64,000 nt of DNA from Methylobacterium pseudosasicola (GCF_900114535.1 NZ_FOTK01000002.1:124001-188000); one strand, 5' to 3'. Positions 45,671 through 56,029 are shown, counted from the stretch's first letter. The notes: a model not told the origin generated them from the sequence alone. A program made the numbers and translations.

Positions 45671-46719
45671 GCCGCCCTCTCCTCCTCGGCCTCCTCGGGC
45701 TCGGCCTCTTGGCGGGATGCTGGCTGCTGGGCGGCTGGCGCGGCGCCGCCGCCTCTTACCTCTCTGCCTGGCTCGTCCTCCTGGCGCTGCCGGTGGGCGC
45801 CCTGCCGATCACGATCGTGGCCGAGCGCTTCGGCAAGCGGGTGCGCGAGCGCGGCGGCGTCGAGATGCTGGCGGCCCTGCGCCGTCTGATGGCTTTGATG
45901 CCCGTGGCCGCGCTGCTGGGGCTGCCGCTCCTCGCCGCTGTGCCGGTGCTCTACCCTTGGGTCGGGGCGGCGCCGCGTACGCCGCTCGCCGCCCTCTGGT
46001 TCACCACGCCGTTCTTCGCGGCCCGGGTGATCGCGTATCTCGCGGCCTGGACCTGGCTGGCCTTCCGCTTCGCGCGGCCCTTCGACGAGCCGGGCGAAGG
46101 TCGCACCGTGCCGGCGGTGGGGCTCCACGCGGTGGTCGGCACCCTGTTCACCACAGACGTGATCGCCTCCCTCGATCCGCGGCTCGATTCCGCCCTGCTC
46201 GGCCTGCTGGTGATGACCGCCTGGAGCGGGCTGGCCTTCGCGGCCGCGATCCTGCTCGCCTGGGAGGAGCCGGAGCCGGTGGGCCGCGGACGCACCCCGC
46301 CCGGGCGGGGCCGGCTGGTGCCCCTGGTGGTGCTGCTCGGCCTCTGGGCGTTCCTGCACTTCGTGCAGTTCCTGATCGTCTGGTCGGCCAACCTGCCGCC
46401 GGAGGTGTCCTGGTATTTCGCCCGCGGCGGTGGCCTCGGGCGCGGCCTGTCGATCGCGGCCGGGATCGTCGTCGTGCTGGCCGGGCTCGCGACTCTGCGG
46501 CCGGGCCGCCCGACCACCCGGATCCTGGCCGGCGCGGCTTTGGCCGTGCACGCCCTCGAGATGTTCTGGCTGGTGACGCCGGCTCTGCGCGACCGGTTCG
46601 TGATCCGCCCGGCGGACGGGCTCGCCGCGCTGGCCGTGGCCTGTCTCGCCGCCGCGCTCCATCTCCTGCTGCGCGGGCGCCCGGCTCCGACAGCCCGGCG
46701 CGCCGGGAGGGTCGCATGA
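45667..46719 (+). CDS. actF: Alternative complex III membrane subunit ActF
   Basis: A 350-residue polytopic protein with about ten hydrophobic helices and few polar loops, starting at GTG 45667 that overlaps the actE stop. Position directly after actE and the size match ActF, a homologue of ActC without assigned chemistry. His residues in the membrane region (for example LHAVVG and FLHFVQF) are typical. Confidence rests on operon order as much as sequence. Confidence 0.85.
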   Translation: MSRPLLLGLLGLGLLAGCWLLGGWRGAAASYLSAWLVLLALPVGALPITIVAERFGKRVRERGGVEMLAALRRLMALMPVAALLGLPLLAAVPVLYPWVGAAPRTPLAALWFTTPFFAARVIAYLAAWTWLAFRFARPFDEPGEGRTVPAVGLHAVVGTLFTTDVIASLDPRLDSALLGLLVMTAWSGLAFAAAILLAWEEPEPVGRGRTPPGRGRLVPLVVLLGLWAFLHFVQFLIVWSANLPPEVSWYFARGGGLGRGLSIAAGIVVVLAGLATLRPGRPTTRILAGAALAVHALEMFWLVTPALRDRFVIRPADGLAALAVACLAAALHLLLRGRPAPTARRAGRVA

Positions 46720-47204
46720 GCGCCGGCGGCACCCCTGGTCCCGGCCTGATCCCGGCGATCCTGGCCGGGCTGACCCTGCGCGGCAGCGGCCTGCTGAACG
46801 GCCGCCCGCCCCGCGGCGCGCCGGCCAATGCCCCGCGCGATCCGAACGATCCCGGCTACGAGACGCGCGACGTCAGCGTCCGCAACACCGCGCTGGTGAT
46901 GGCGGGCCTCGCGCTCGCGGTGTTGACGGTCATCGGTACCATGGTCTGGCTGATGGGGGCCTTCAGTGCCAGCCAGCGCCGGACCCTGCCGACCCTGACC
47001 CGCCAGCAGACCGCGCCGCTGACGCCGCCGCCCCCGAACCTCCAGGCGGACCCCAATGTCGACCTCGACCGCCAGCGCGCCGAGGCTGCGGCCCGGCTTG
47101 CGGGCTACGGCTACAGCGACCCGGCTCGCAGCCGGGCCCGCATCCCGATCGACCGGGCCATGGACCTGATCGTCGGCCGCCCCCTCGACGCGCCGGACCG
47201 GTAG
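46716..47204 (+). CDS. Single-TM protein between actF and coxB, unknown
   Basis: A 162-residue protein with a Gly/Pro-rich N-terminus, one TM segment at about 65-88 (LVMAGLALAVLTVIGTMVWLMG) and a hydrophilic tail rich in Pro, Gln and Arg with AEAAARLAGYGYSDPARSRARIPIDRAMDLI. It starts with ATGA overlap on actF and ends 4 bp before coxB. I do not recognise a family. The tail's length and position suggest an accessory subunit or assembly factor linking complex III and the oxidase. Confidence 0.8.
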   Translation: MSAGGTPGPGLIPAILAGLTLRGSGLLNGRPPRGAPANAPRDPNDPGYETRDVSVRNTALVMAGLALAVLTVIGTMVWLMGAFSASQRRTLPTLTRQQTAPLTPPPPNLQADPNVDLDRQRAEAAARLAGYGYSDPARSRARIPIDRAMDLIVGRPLDAPDR

Positions 47205-47208
47205 CAGG

Positions 47209-48183
47209 ATGACGCCGAACCACGCAGCCCTCGAACTCTGGCCCGCCGCCGTCTCGGCCACCGCGTCCGAGACCGACCTGCTGATCCTGGCCTTCACGGT
47301 CCTGACCCTGCTGCTGACCGTCCCGGTTTTCGTGGCGATCACCTACTTCGCCCTGCGCTACCGGGAGGGTTCGGAGGCGGACCGGCAGCCATCGGGCATC
47401 CGCTCCAACCTGATCGAGATCAGCTGGATGCTGATCCCGTTCCTGCTGACGCTGATCTTCTTCGTCTGGGGGGCGCGGCTATACGTGGCCTCGCGCAACC
47501 CGCCGCCCGACGCGATGGTGATCGAGGCGATCGGCCGGCAGTGGATGTGGAAGTTCCAGCATCCCACCGGCCAGGCCGAGATCAACAATTTGCACCTGCC
47601 GATCGGGCAGCCGATCCGCCTGCGGATCATCAGCCAGGACGTGATCCACGCCCTCTACCTGCCGGCGGTGCGCCTGCAGGTCGCCGCCCTGCCCGACCGC
47701 TACACCGACCTGTGGTTCAAGGCCGACAAGATCGGCACCTATCACCTCTACTGCTCGGAATATTGCGGCACCGACCATTCCGTGATGGGCGGCGAGGTCA
47801 CCTTCATGAACCCCGGCGACTACCAGGACTGGCTGACCCATGCCGGCGCCCAGCAGAGCAAGGTCGCGGCCGGTCGCACCCTCTACGAGGCCTATGGCTG
47901 CGCCGGCTGCCACGATCCCGGCTCGGCCGTGAAGGCCCCGAGCCTTGCCGGCCTCTACGGCAACCCGGTGAAGCTCGCCGACGGCCGCACCGTCACAGCC
48001 GACGAGACCTGGCTGCGCGAAAAGATCCTGAACCCCAACGGCGACCGGCTCGCCGAGGGCTACAAGCAGGTCATGCCGAGCTTCGCCGGGCGGATCCCGG
48101 AGGACGAGCTCGGCCGCCTCATCGATTTCCTGAAATCCTACACGGCGCCGGCCTCCGGCAAGGCCGCGCAGGCGACTCCATGA
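47209..48183 (+). CDS. coxB: caa3-type cytochrome c oxidase subunit II with fused cytochrome c
   Basis: The 324-residue protein has two N-terminal TM segments and a cupredoxin domain with the CuA site CSEYCGTDHSVM (Cys182, Cys186, His and Met). A C-terminal class I cytochrome c follows, with CAGCH at 231-235 and a late Met. This fusion is the definition of caa3-type oxidases, in which the cytochrome c electron donor is part of the enzyme. It begins 4 bp after the preceding gene. Confidence 0.95.
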   Translation: MTPNHAALELWPAAVSATASETDLLILAFTVLTLLLTVPVFVAITYFALRYREGSEADRQPSGIRSNLIEISWMLIPFLLTLIFFVWGARLYVASRNPPPDAMVIEAIGRQWMWKFQHPTGQAEINNLHLPIGQPIRLRIISQDVIHALYLPAVRLQVAALPDRYTDLWFKADKIGTYHLYCSEYCGTDHSVMGGEVTFMNPGDYQDWLTHAGAQQSKVAAGRTLYEAYGCAGCHDPGSAVKAPSLAGLYGNPVKLADGRTVTADETWLREKILNPNGDRLAEGYKQVMPSFAGRIPEDELGRLIDFLKSYTAPASGKAAQATP

Positions 48184-48207
48184 GAGCCAATCCATGAAGG
48201 CGACATC

Positions 48208-49880
<1,673 letters not shown>

Positions 49881-49884
<4 letters not shown>

Positions 49885-50540
49885 GCGAGGGGCTGGCAGA
49901 CGGCGTCGGGGTCGCCCGGGCCGGACATTTCGAGACGGTGGGCCAGCAGCGCGCCGCCGCGACGCTCGGCATCTGGGCCTGGCTGATCACCGAGCTCCTG
50001 CTATTCTCTGCGCTGTTCCTTGTGGCTTTGATCACCCGGATCCTGCACCCCGAGGCGACGGTCGCGGCGGCCAAGCACCTCAAATTCTGGATCGGCGCCA
50101 CCAACACCGTGGTGCTGATCTGCTCCAGCTTGACCATGTCGATGGCGATCGAGTTCTCGCGGATCGGCTGGCAGCGCGCCATGGTCCGGGCGATGCTCGC
50201 CACCGCGGCGCTGGGCAGCCTGTTCCTGGTGCTCAAGGGCTACGAGTACTACGCCGACTGGGACGAGCACATGATGCCGTTCTTGAGCAATCGGCCCTTC
50301 GCCCTGGCGGAGACGCCGCCGGCACGGCTGTTCGTGAACCTCTACTACGTCGCCACGATCCTGCACGCGGCCCACCTGTTCACCGGCATCGCCCTGCTGC
50401 TCGGCATGACCTGGATGGCCGCCAAGGCCGGCTTCCTGTCCCGCCACCAGAACTGGATCGAGGTCTACGGCCTGTACTGGCACTTCATCGACCTCGTGTG
50501 GATCCTGGCCTTCCCGATCCTCTACGTGGTGAACCGATAG
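49881..50540 (+). CDS. coxC: Cytochrome c oxidase subunit III
   Basis: A 219-residue five-TM protein starting with an ATG that overlaps the coxA stop. The C-terminal helix [25 protein letters not shown] and the [16 protein letters not shown] first helix are diagnostic for subunit III of haem-copper oxidases. The short form lacking the first two helices fits caa3-type enzymes. The stop is one base from the subunit IV start. Confidence 0.94.
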
Positions 50541-50541
50541 G

Positions 50542-50853
50542 ATGCGCAATCCCCTCGCGACCCTCAGCGCCGACGAGCGCGCCCTGCTCCGGCGCCGGCT
50601 GCGCACGCCGGTGCTGACCTTCCTGGCGCTGCTCGCCCTGCTCGCCGTCAACGTCACCCTGGGTGCCACCCTGCCCTTCGCCCAGGTCTGGATCGTCGAG
50701 CTCCTTGTCGTCGCCGTGATGGTGGCGCTGATCCTCCTGGTCTCCATGGAGGTGATCCACGAGCCGCCGCTGGTGCGGCTGTTCTCCGGGCTCGGCTTCT
50801 TCTGGGTCGCCATCATGTTCGGGATGACGCTGACCGATTATCTGGCGCGGTGA
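50542..50853 (+). CDS. Cytochrome c oxidase subunit IV (caa3-type small subunit)
   Basis: The 103-residue protein has three hydrophobic helices (about 28-48, 53-74, 80-100) after a short Arg-rich start. Helix two contains AQVWIVELLVVAVMVALI and helix three SGLGFFWVAIMFGMTLTDYL, matching the small subunit IV of caa3/cyt-o oxidases (COX4_pro). It closes the operon; a 7-bp hairpin follows. A role in assembly or stability of subunits I-III is known for the family. Confidence 0.85.
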   Translation: MRNPLATLSADERALLRRRLRTPVLTFLALLALLAVNVTLGATLPFAQVWIVELLVVAVMVALILLVSMEVIHEPPLVRLFSGLGFFWVAIMFGMTLTDYLAR

Positions 50854-50869
50854 TCGGCGCGAAAGCCGT

Positions 50870-50887
50870 TGTTCGGGCGGCCGAACA
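50870..50887 (+). terminator. Possible weak terminator after the cox operon
   Basis: TGTTCGG and CCGAACA form a 7-bp stem with a GCGG loop, 17 bp after the subunit IV stop. It has no T-tract, so factor-independent termination is doubtful. Confidence 0.3.
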
Positions 50888-50932
50888 CACCTAAACGTTG
50901 CCCCTCCCCCGCATGGCCCCGGCATTATCCTG

Positions 50933-51718
50933 ATGTGCGAACTGCTCGGCATGAGCGCCAACGTGCCGACCGACATCCGCTTCTCGTTCGCCGGGCTCGC
51001 CCGGCGCGGCGGCGACACCGGGCCCCATGCCGATGGCTGGGGCATCAGCTTCTATGACGGGCGGACCTGCCGCAGCTTCCACGAGCCGGAGCCGAGCTCG
51101 CGCTCGCAATTGGCCCGGCTGCTGCGCGACATGTCGATCAAGAGCCGCATCGTCGTCGCCCATGTGCGCAAGGCCAATCGCGGCCGGGTCAGCCTGGAGA
51201 ACACCCACCCGTTCGCCCGGGAATTGTGGGGCCGCCGGTGGACCTTCGCGCATAACGGCCAGCTCAAGGGCGTGAAGCGGTTGCCGCTGGGCAGCTTCAT
51301 GCCGATCGGCTCCACGGACAGCGAGCACGCCTTCTGCTGGATGCTCGGCCGCCTCCAGGCGCGGTTCCAGGCCCTGCCCCGGCCCGCCACCCTCGACCGG
51401 GCCGTGGCCGACCTCGCGGGCGAATTGCACGGGCTCGGCGTGTTCAACATGCTGCTGACCGACAGCCGCACCCTCTACGCCCATTGCGGCAAGCGCCTCT
51501 GCTACCTCACCCGCCGGGCGCCGTTCGGCACAGCCACCCTGATCGACGAGGATTGGCAGGTCGATTTCGCCCAGGAGACCTCCGAGAGCGACGTGGTGAC
51601 GGTGATCGCCACCCAGGCGCTGACCCGGGACGAGCGCTGGACCGACCTCGCCCGCGGCGATGTCCTGACCCTGCGGGATGGGGCGATCCGCCTGTTGAGA
51701 CCGGCCGGGGCTTCTTAA
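50933..51718 (+). CDS. Class II glutamine amidotransferase (YafJ-like)
   Basis: The 261-residue Ntn-hydrolase starts with MCELLGMSANVP, so Cys2 becomes the N-terminal nucleophile after Met removal. GGDTGPHADGWGI, VVAHVRKANRG and FAHNGQLKG complete the glutaminase site and substrate Arg. It matches the standalone glutaminases of the YafJ/DUG3 type, which release ammonia from Gln or gamma-glutamyl compounds. No partner synthase is adjacent. It is separated from the respiratory operon by 79 bp. Confidence 0.9.
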   Translation: MCELLGMSANVPTDIRFSFAGLARRGGDTGPHADGWGISFYDGRTCRSFHEPEPSSRSQLARLLRDMSIKSRIVVAHVRKANRGRVSLENTHPFARELWGRRWTFAHNGQLKGVKRLPLGSFMPIGSTDSEHAFCWMLGRLQARFQALPRPATLDRAVADLAGELHGLGVFNMLLTDSRTLYAHCGKRLCYLTRRAPFGTATLIDEDWQVDFAQETSESDVVTVIATQALTRDERWTDLARGDVLTLRDGAIRLLRPAGAS

Positions 51719-51879
51719 GTCGAGCTTGGGCGAGGGTGCATGCGCGCCTCCGATGCGCTAGAACGCCTGTAATAGGAGCGCATCGACCGGACTTGAGGGG
51801 GAGTTCGGCCGGCAAGCGATCCGCCTCGACCGGTCTGGACCGCAGGTCGAGCCACGATGAGCTGACGAGCACGATACGC

Positions 51880-52620
51880 ATGAGCCGCGACGAGACCGAC
51901 ACCGTCCTGTCCCAAGAGGATGGGCTTCGGGATGGCCGCCCGAACCTCGCTCCGAACATCCGCACGCATCTCGGCGAGCACCTGCGCACCGTCTATGAGC
52001 GGATCGGCGAGGAGGTGCTGCCGTCCCGCTTCGCCGACCTGCTCGAGAAGCTGGAAGCGGCGCTCCGCGCCCGCGGCGAGGCGATTGAGCCGGAATTCCG
52101 CAACGGCCTGCTCGCCGCCGTGCCGTCGCTGCGCGCCTTCGCCCTGTCGCTGACCTCGAACCCCGCCCGGTCGGACGATCTCGTCCAGGACACCCTGCTC
52201 AAGGGCTGGCAGCACCGGGCGCGGTTCCAGCCGGGCACGAACCTCAACGCGTGGCTGTTCACGATCCTGCGCAACATCTTTTACTCGGATCACCGCAAGC
52301 GGGTCCGCGAGGTCGAGGACCAGGACGGCTCCTATGCGGCCCGGCTGGCCACCGCCCCGCACCAGGGCGACCGGCTCGACGTCGAGGATCTGCAATCGGC
52401 CCTGGCCAAGCTGCCGCCGGACCAGCGCGAGGCCCTGGTGCTGGTGGGCGCCGAGGGCGTCTCCTACGAGGAGGCCGCCACGATCATGGGCTGCAAGGTC
52501 GGCACCGTGAAGAGCCGCGTCAGCCGCGCCCGCGGCCGGCTGGCCGAGCTCCTGGGCTATGACGAGGAAGATCTCGGCTCCGACCGCTTCATCCAGTCGG
52601 CGATGCCGAAGGACGCGTAG
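51880..52620 (+). CDS. NepR-EcfG fusion: anti-sigma-like domain joined to ECF sigma factor
   Basis: From ATG 51880 a 246-residue protein has two parts. Residues about 28-63 read IRTHLGEHLRTVYERIGEEV and then PSRFADLLEKLE, matching the two helices of NepR, the anti-sigma factor of the alphaproteobacterial general stress response. Residues about 75-246 are a complete EcfG-type sigma factor: region 2 with VPSLRAFALSLTSNPARSDDLVQDTLLKGW and NLNAWLFTILRNIFYSDHRKR, and region 4 with LPPDQREALVLVGAEGVSYEEAA and KVGTVKSRVSRARGRL. NepR and EcfG are normally separate, with PhyR releasing the sigma. A start inside, giving sigma alone, is not excluded. Confidence 0.85.
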   Translation: MSRDETDTVLSQEDGLRDGRPNLAPNIRTHLGEHLRTVYERIGEEVLPSRFADLLEKLEAALRARGEAIEPEFRNGLLAAVPSLRAFALSLTSNPARSDDLVQDTLLKGWQHRARFQPGTNLNAWLFTILRNIFYSDHRKRVREVEDQDGSYAARLATAPHQGDRLDVEDLQSALAKLPPDQREALVLVGAEGVSYEEAATIMGCKVGTVKSRVSRARGRLAELLGYDEEDLGSDRFIQSAMPKDA

Positions 52621-52754
52621 TAAATTCTGGGCTGCGTGGTTTTCGGCGAGCCGCGCCGAAAAAAGCATGCATCCGATTCCGGGGATCAGGCGTTACCGGC
52701 CCGAGCTTCGCTGCCTTTGCTGCGGCGGAACGCCACGGAACGGAGATGTCTCGC

Positions 52755-53168
52755 ATGACCTTCAAGACCCTCATCGCTGCCTCGGCCCTCGCCCTGTCGC
52801 TGCCGCTGGCCGCCCAGGCCCAGGGCACCATCCCGGGTGCCGAGCGCGGCGCGGCCGCCGGTAACGACGCGGCCGGCCCGATCGGCGGCATCGTCGGCGG
52901 CGCGGTCGGTGCGGCCACCGGCACGGTGGGCGGCATCCTCGGCGTCGACATGGCGCCGCGCTTCCGCAGCTACGTCCGCGAGCGCAATGTCCGCTCGTAC
53001 GATTACGACGGTCGCGTCGCCGTCGGCTCCACCCTGCCGGCCTCCGGCGTCACCTACTACGACGTCCCGACCGAGTACCGCGTGCAGCCGGGCTACCGCT
53101 ACACCGTGGTGAACGACCGGCCGGTGCTGGTCGATCGCGGCCACCGGATCGTCGAGGTGATCGACTAA
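52755..53168 (+). CDS. DUF1236 exported protein
   Basis: The 137-residue protein has a signal peptide (LIAASALALSLPLAAQA), a Gly/Ala-rich middle (GGIVGGAVGAATGTVGGIL) and a C-terminal DUF1236 domain with VGSTLPASGVTYYDVPTEY and YTVVNDRPVLVDRGHRIVEV. ATG 52755 is favoured because GGAG is 9 bases upstream, whereas the ATG at 52746 abuts it. The domain is common in Hyphomicrobiales, presumably periplasmic, function unknown. A strong terminator follows. Confidence 0.86.
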   Translation: MTFKTLIAASALALSLPLAAQAQGTIPGAERGAAAGNDAAGPIGGIVGGAVGAATGTVGGILGVDMAPRFRSYVRERNVRSYDYDGRVAVGSTLPASGVTYYDVPTEYRVQPGYRYTVVNDRPVLVDRGHRIVEVID

Positions 53169-53198
53169 GTCTGCGGGCCGGTCCCGCACCGGCCCATT

Positions 53199-53236
53199 GG
53201 GCCCCGGAGCGACCCGCTCCGGGGCCCGTTCTCTTT
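53199..53236 (+). terminator. Intrinsic terminator of the DUF1236 gene
   Basis: GGGCCCCGGAGCG and CGCTCCGGGGCCC form a perfect 13-bp stem with a 3-nt loop, followed by GTTCTCTTT. It is 30 bp after the stop. Confidence 0.85.
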
Positions 53237-53253
53237 GGACGATCCGCGGCGGC

Positions 53254-53278
53254 GCAACGGTTCTCCGGCGAAGCCGTT
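53254..53278 (+). promoter_or_regulatory. Candidate EcfG-type promoter of the following small gene
   Basis: GCAAC, 16 bases, CGTT: one mismatch from GGAAC-N16/17-CGTT. The -10 element ends 29 bp before the ATG at 53307. It is weak on sequence alone, but the gene follows a stress sigma factor gene. Confidence 0.25.
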
Positions 53279-53306
53279 GATGATCCAGATGAACGACGAG
53301 GCAACC

Positions 53307-53582
53307 ATGAGCCAGGATCCGAGCGAGCCCGGCGCGACGCTGCCGGAACCGGTGCGCGATCACCTCGGCCAGCAACTGCGCGGCGTGCTGCCCGTCGGCC
53401 CCGACAAGCCCCGCTTCCTCGGGGACGATCCGGTGCCGGACGCGTTCGAGCCGCAGATCCGCCGGCTCGAGACCCGGCTGAAGACCCACGAGGAAGGCAC
53501 CGGCGCGGTAGGCCAGGCCCTCGACCAAATCCTCGATGCCCTCGGGGTCAAGCCGGACGGCGACGACAAGCCTAAGGCCTGA
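53307..53582 (+). CDS. Small acidic protein, possible NepR-like
   Basis: A 91-residue protein from ATG 53307 (GAGG six bases upstream; ATGs at 53280 and 53289 are alternatives). The segments PVRDHLGQQLRGVL and DPVPDAFEPQIRRLE resemble the two conserved helices of NepR (HLGxQLR and PVPDRFxxLLRQLE) but with a longer loop between them and substitutions in the second. The C-terminal part (about 55-91) is charged. It may be a NepR relative acting near the EcfG fusion, or an unrelated small protein; I could not settle this from sequence. Confidence 0.65.
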   Translation: MSQDPSEPGATLPEPVRDHLGQQLRGVLPVGPDKPRFLGDDPVPDAFEPQIRRLETRLKTHEEGTGAVGQALDQILDALGVKPDGDDKPKA

Positions 53583-53598
53583 GGCGCGACCGGCCGCT

Positions 53599-54027
53599 TC
53601 AGACCCGCGGCTTCTCCGCCAGGATATCCCGGATCTCCGACAGGAGCTTCACGTCGGCCGGCACCTCGGCCACCGCCTCGGGTTTCTTGTCCTCGGCGTG
53701 CTGCAGCTTGTTCATGGCCCGGATCACCAGGAACAGCACGAAGGCCACAATCAGGAAGTTGAGGGTCAGCGTCAGGAACTGGCCGTAACCCAAGACGGCG
53801 CCTTGCTTCTTGGCGTCCGCGTAGGGCAGCCCGGCCTGCACCTTGGACGAGAGCGGGATGTAGTAGTTCGAGAAATCGAGCCCGCCGGTGATCGCGCCGA
53901 TCGCCGGCATGAACAGGTCCTGCACCGCCGAATTGACGATCGCCCCGAAGGCCGCGCCGATGATCACGCCGACCGCGAGATCGACGACATTGCCGCGCAA
54001 CGCGAATTTTTTGAACTCTTCGAGCAT
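53599..54027 (-). CDS. mscL: Large-conductance mechanosensitive channel
   Basis: The 142-residue protein starts with the amphipathic helix [24 protein letters not shown], followed by TM1 ([21 protein letters not shown]), a periplasmic loop of about 30 residues, TM2 ([22 protein letters not shown]) and a charged C-terminal helix with [12 protein letters not shown]. It is the standard MscL plan. It forms a pentameric channel that opens under membrane tension in osmotic downshock. It is convergent with the preceding small gene, 16 bp away. Confidence 0.96.
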   Translation of the reverse strand: MLEEFKKFALRGNVVDLAVGVIIGAAFGAIVNSAVQDLFMPAIGAITGGLDFSNYYIPLSSKVQAGLPYADAKKQGAVLGYGQFLTLTLNFLIVAFVLFLVIRAMNKLQHAEDKKPEAVAEVPADVKLLSEIRDILAEKPRV

Positions 54028-54097
54028 GCACCGTCCCCCGCCGAACTCTTGGCGAAACTAGGCGATGCTCAAGCGAAGGCCAGCGCGCGGCGCTGGC

Positions 54098-54934
54098 CTA
54101 TCCCCCGGTGATCGCCGGCCCCGCCGGCTCCTCGGCGGCCGCAACCTCCGCCTTGGCGCGGCGGTGATACTGGGCCGCGACCACCGGGAGGGTCAGCAGG
54201 TAGCCGCCGCTCACCGCCACCAGGGCCTCGAACGGGTAGCTGATCAGGATGCCGAAGGCCGCGACCCCGAACAGGAAGATCGGCAGGACGAGGCTGCGCG
54301 GCACCCGCTTGCCCATGGTCTTGCCCGAGAAGGTCGGCACCGTGGAGACGACCAGCAGGGCGATGGCCAGCACGTAGATCAGGATCGCCGGGGCGGCCCA
54401 GCTCTCGCCGCCGAAGCCGAGGAAGTGCAGGTAGAGCGGCAGCATCGCGGTCAGCGCACCCGCCGGGGCCGGCATGCCGACGAAAAAGTCCTTCTTCCAG
54501 TCCGGCCGGTTCGGGTCGTCCAGCATGGCGTTGAAGCGGGCGAGCCGCAGGGCCATGGCGATGGCGAAGATCAGCGCCACGATCCAGCCGGCGGATTTCA
54601 GGTGGAACAGCGCGAAGCCGTAGAGGATCAGCGCCGGGGCACAGCCGAAATTCACGAAGTCGGCGAGCGAATCCAGCTCGGCGCCGAAGCGTGAGGTGCC
54701 CTTGAGCAGCCGCGCCACCCGGCCGTCGATGCCGTCCAGCACGCCGGCCGCCACCACGGCGATGACGGCGGGCTCGAACTTGCCCTCGAAGGCGAGCCGA
54801 ATCGCCGTCAGCCCGAGGCAGAGCGCCATCAGGGTGATCATGTTGGGCGCGATCATCCGGAACGGCACCGGCTTGAACCGGCGCGGGCGCGGCTCGTTCG
54901 GATCGGGCGCGAAGGGCGGGAACAGATCGTCCAT
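54098..54934 (-). CDS. pssA: CDP-diacylglycerol--serine O-phosphatidyltransferase
   Basis: A 278-residue membrane enzyme with the CDP-alcohol phosphatidyltransferase motif DGRVARLLKGTSRFGAELDSLAD (D-G-x2-A-R...G-x3-D-x3-D), and about eight TM helices. It makes phosphatidylserine from CDP-diacylglycerol and serine, feeding the decarboxylase encoded 19 bp upstream on the same strand. The two are an operon, psd first. Start ATG 54934 (MDDLFPPF) is consistent with type II PssA. Confidence 0.94.
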   Translation of the reverse strand: MDDLFPPFAPDPNEPRPRRFKPVPFRMIAPNMITLMALCLGLTAIRLAFEGKFEPAVIAVVAAGVLDGIDGRVARLLKGTSRFGAELDSLADFVNFGCAPALILYGFALFHLKSAGWIVALIFAIAMALRLARFNAMLDDPNRPDWKKDFFVGMPAPAGALTAMLPLYLHFLGFGGESWAAPAILIYVLAIALLVVSTVPTFSGKTMGKRVPRSLVLPIFLFGVAAFGILISYPFEALVAVSGGYLLTLPVVAAQYHRRAKAEVAAAEEPAGPAITGG

Positions 54935-54953
54935 GACTGTCTAGATCCGCTTC

Positions 54954-55664
54954 CTAGATCCGCTTGAACTGCCGCCCCGGGCCGCCGCCGAGATCGGCCA
55001 GCACCGTCTCGCCGGCCACGGCCTTCTGGCCGAGCCCGACCAGCACGGTGGCGCCGGCCGGCAGGTAGACGTCGACCCGCGAGCCGAACCGGATCAGCCC
55101 GAACCGCTCGCCCACCCCCAGCGTGTCCCCGGCCGAGACAAAGCCGACGATCCGGCGCGCCACCAGCCCGGCGATCTGCACCACGCCGACGCGCTTCGCC
55201 TGCCCGGCATGGCTGGTCTCGATGACTAGGCCGTTGCGCTCGTTGTCGTCGCTGGCCTTGTCGAGCTCGGCGTTGAGGAACAGGCCGGGCGTGTAGTGAA
55301 TCTGGCCGATGCGGCCGGAGACCGGCACCCGGTTCACGTGGCAATCGAACACGTTCATGAACACCGAGACCCGTAAGGTGGGCACCTGCGGCAGGTCGAG
55401 TTCCGGCGGCGGCAGCACGGTGGCGATCAGGTTGACGCGCCCGTCCGCGGGCGAGACCACGAGGCCATCGGCCACCGGGGTGATCCGCTCCGGATCGCGG
55501 AAGAAGTAGCAGACCCAGAGGGTGAGGATCAGGAAGATCCAGCCGAAGAACTGCGAGAAATAGCCGGCCAGCACCGTGAGCACGATGCCGATCAGGATGA
55601 AGGGATAGCCCTCCTTGTGGATCGGCACGAGCGTCCGGCGGATCGTCTCGATCAGGTCTGTCAT
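54954..55664 (-). CDS. psd: Phosphatidylserine decarboxylase proenzyme
   Basis: The 236-residue protein is the short PsdA-like form: an N-terminal membrane segment (about 22-55), FRDPER and SPADGRV near the front, [14 protein letters not shown] (His109) in the middle, and the autocleavage site FGSR (Gly194/Ser195), where Ser becomes the pyruvoyl group. It decarboxylates phosphatidylserine to phosphatidylethanolamine, the product of pathway PssA-Psd. Operon with pssA. Confidence 0.94.
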   Translation of the reverse strand: MTDLIETIRRTLVPIHKEGYPFILIGIVLTVLAGYFSQFFGWIFLILTLWVCYFFRDPERITPVADGLVVSPADGRVNLIATVLPPPELDLPQVPTLRVSVFMNVFDCHVNRVPVSGRIGQIHYTPGLFLNAELDKASDDNERNGLVIETSHAGQAKRVGVVQIAGLVARRIVGFVSAGDTLGVGERFGLIRFGSRVDVYLPAGATVLVGLGQKAVAGETVLADLGGGPGRQFKRI

Positions 55665-56029
55665 TGTGTTCAGGACTCAAACGGTGCCGCGGGCGGACAT
55701 GTCGGACGGGCGGATGGCAGCCCGCCGGGCGAACGTCAATGTTTCGGATCTGCGGCGGTCTCTATCAGAGATGCGTCATCGTCCCCACCTGCCTCACGGC
55801 GCCGGGGGGCATGGCCCAAGAAACCAACCACGCGGGACGCGGGACGCTGCGGCGACCCAGGTGTCGGCCATGTCCGCGCGGGATCCGATCCCCCCGGCCG
55901 CTGCCGTCTTTCCGGCGGCGATGTCTTGATAGGAACATTGTCAAGGGACGGGACACGGCGTCCACGATTGCGGCGCCTCTCGATACGTCCGATACAGGTC
56001 CTCTCGAAGGGCTGGCTGCCGCGTTCACT
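55665..56029. other. Gene-free stretch upstream of psd
   Basis: About 365 bp before the family D palindrome. I see no small gene with RBS and coding character. It presumably holds the psd-pssA promoter close to 55665-55750. Confidence 0.5.

Noticed and set aside
52640..52662. Hairpin TTTTCGGCG-AGCCG-CGCCGAAAA as terminator of the sigma-factor gene
   Set aside because: The stem is 9 bp but is followed by A-rich, not T-rich, sequence on the plus strand, and on the minus strand by AAAACC. It may be a structure, but does not meet the criteria of an intrinsic terminator.
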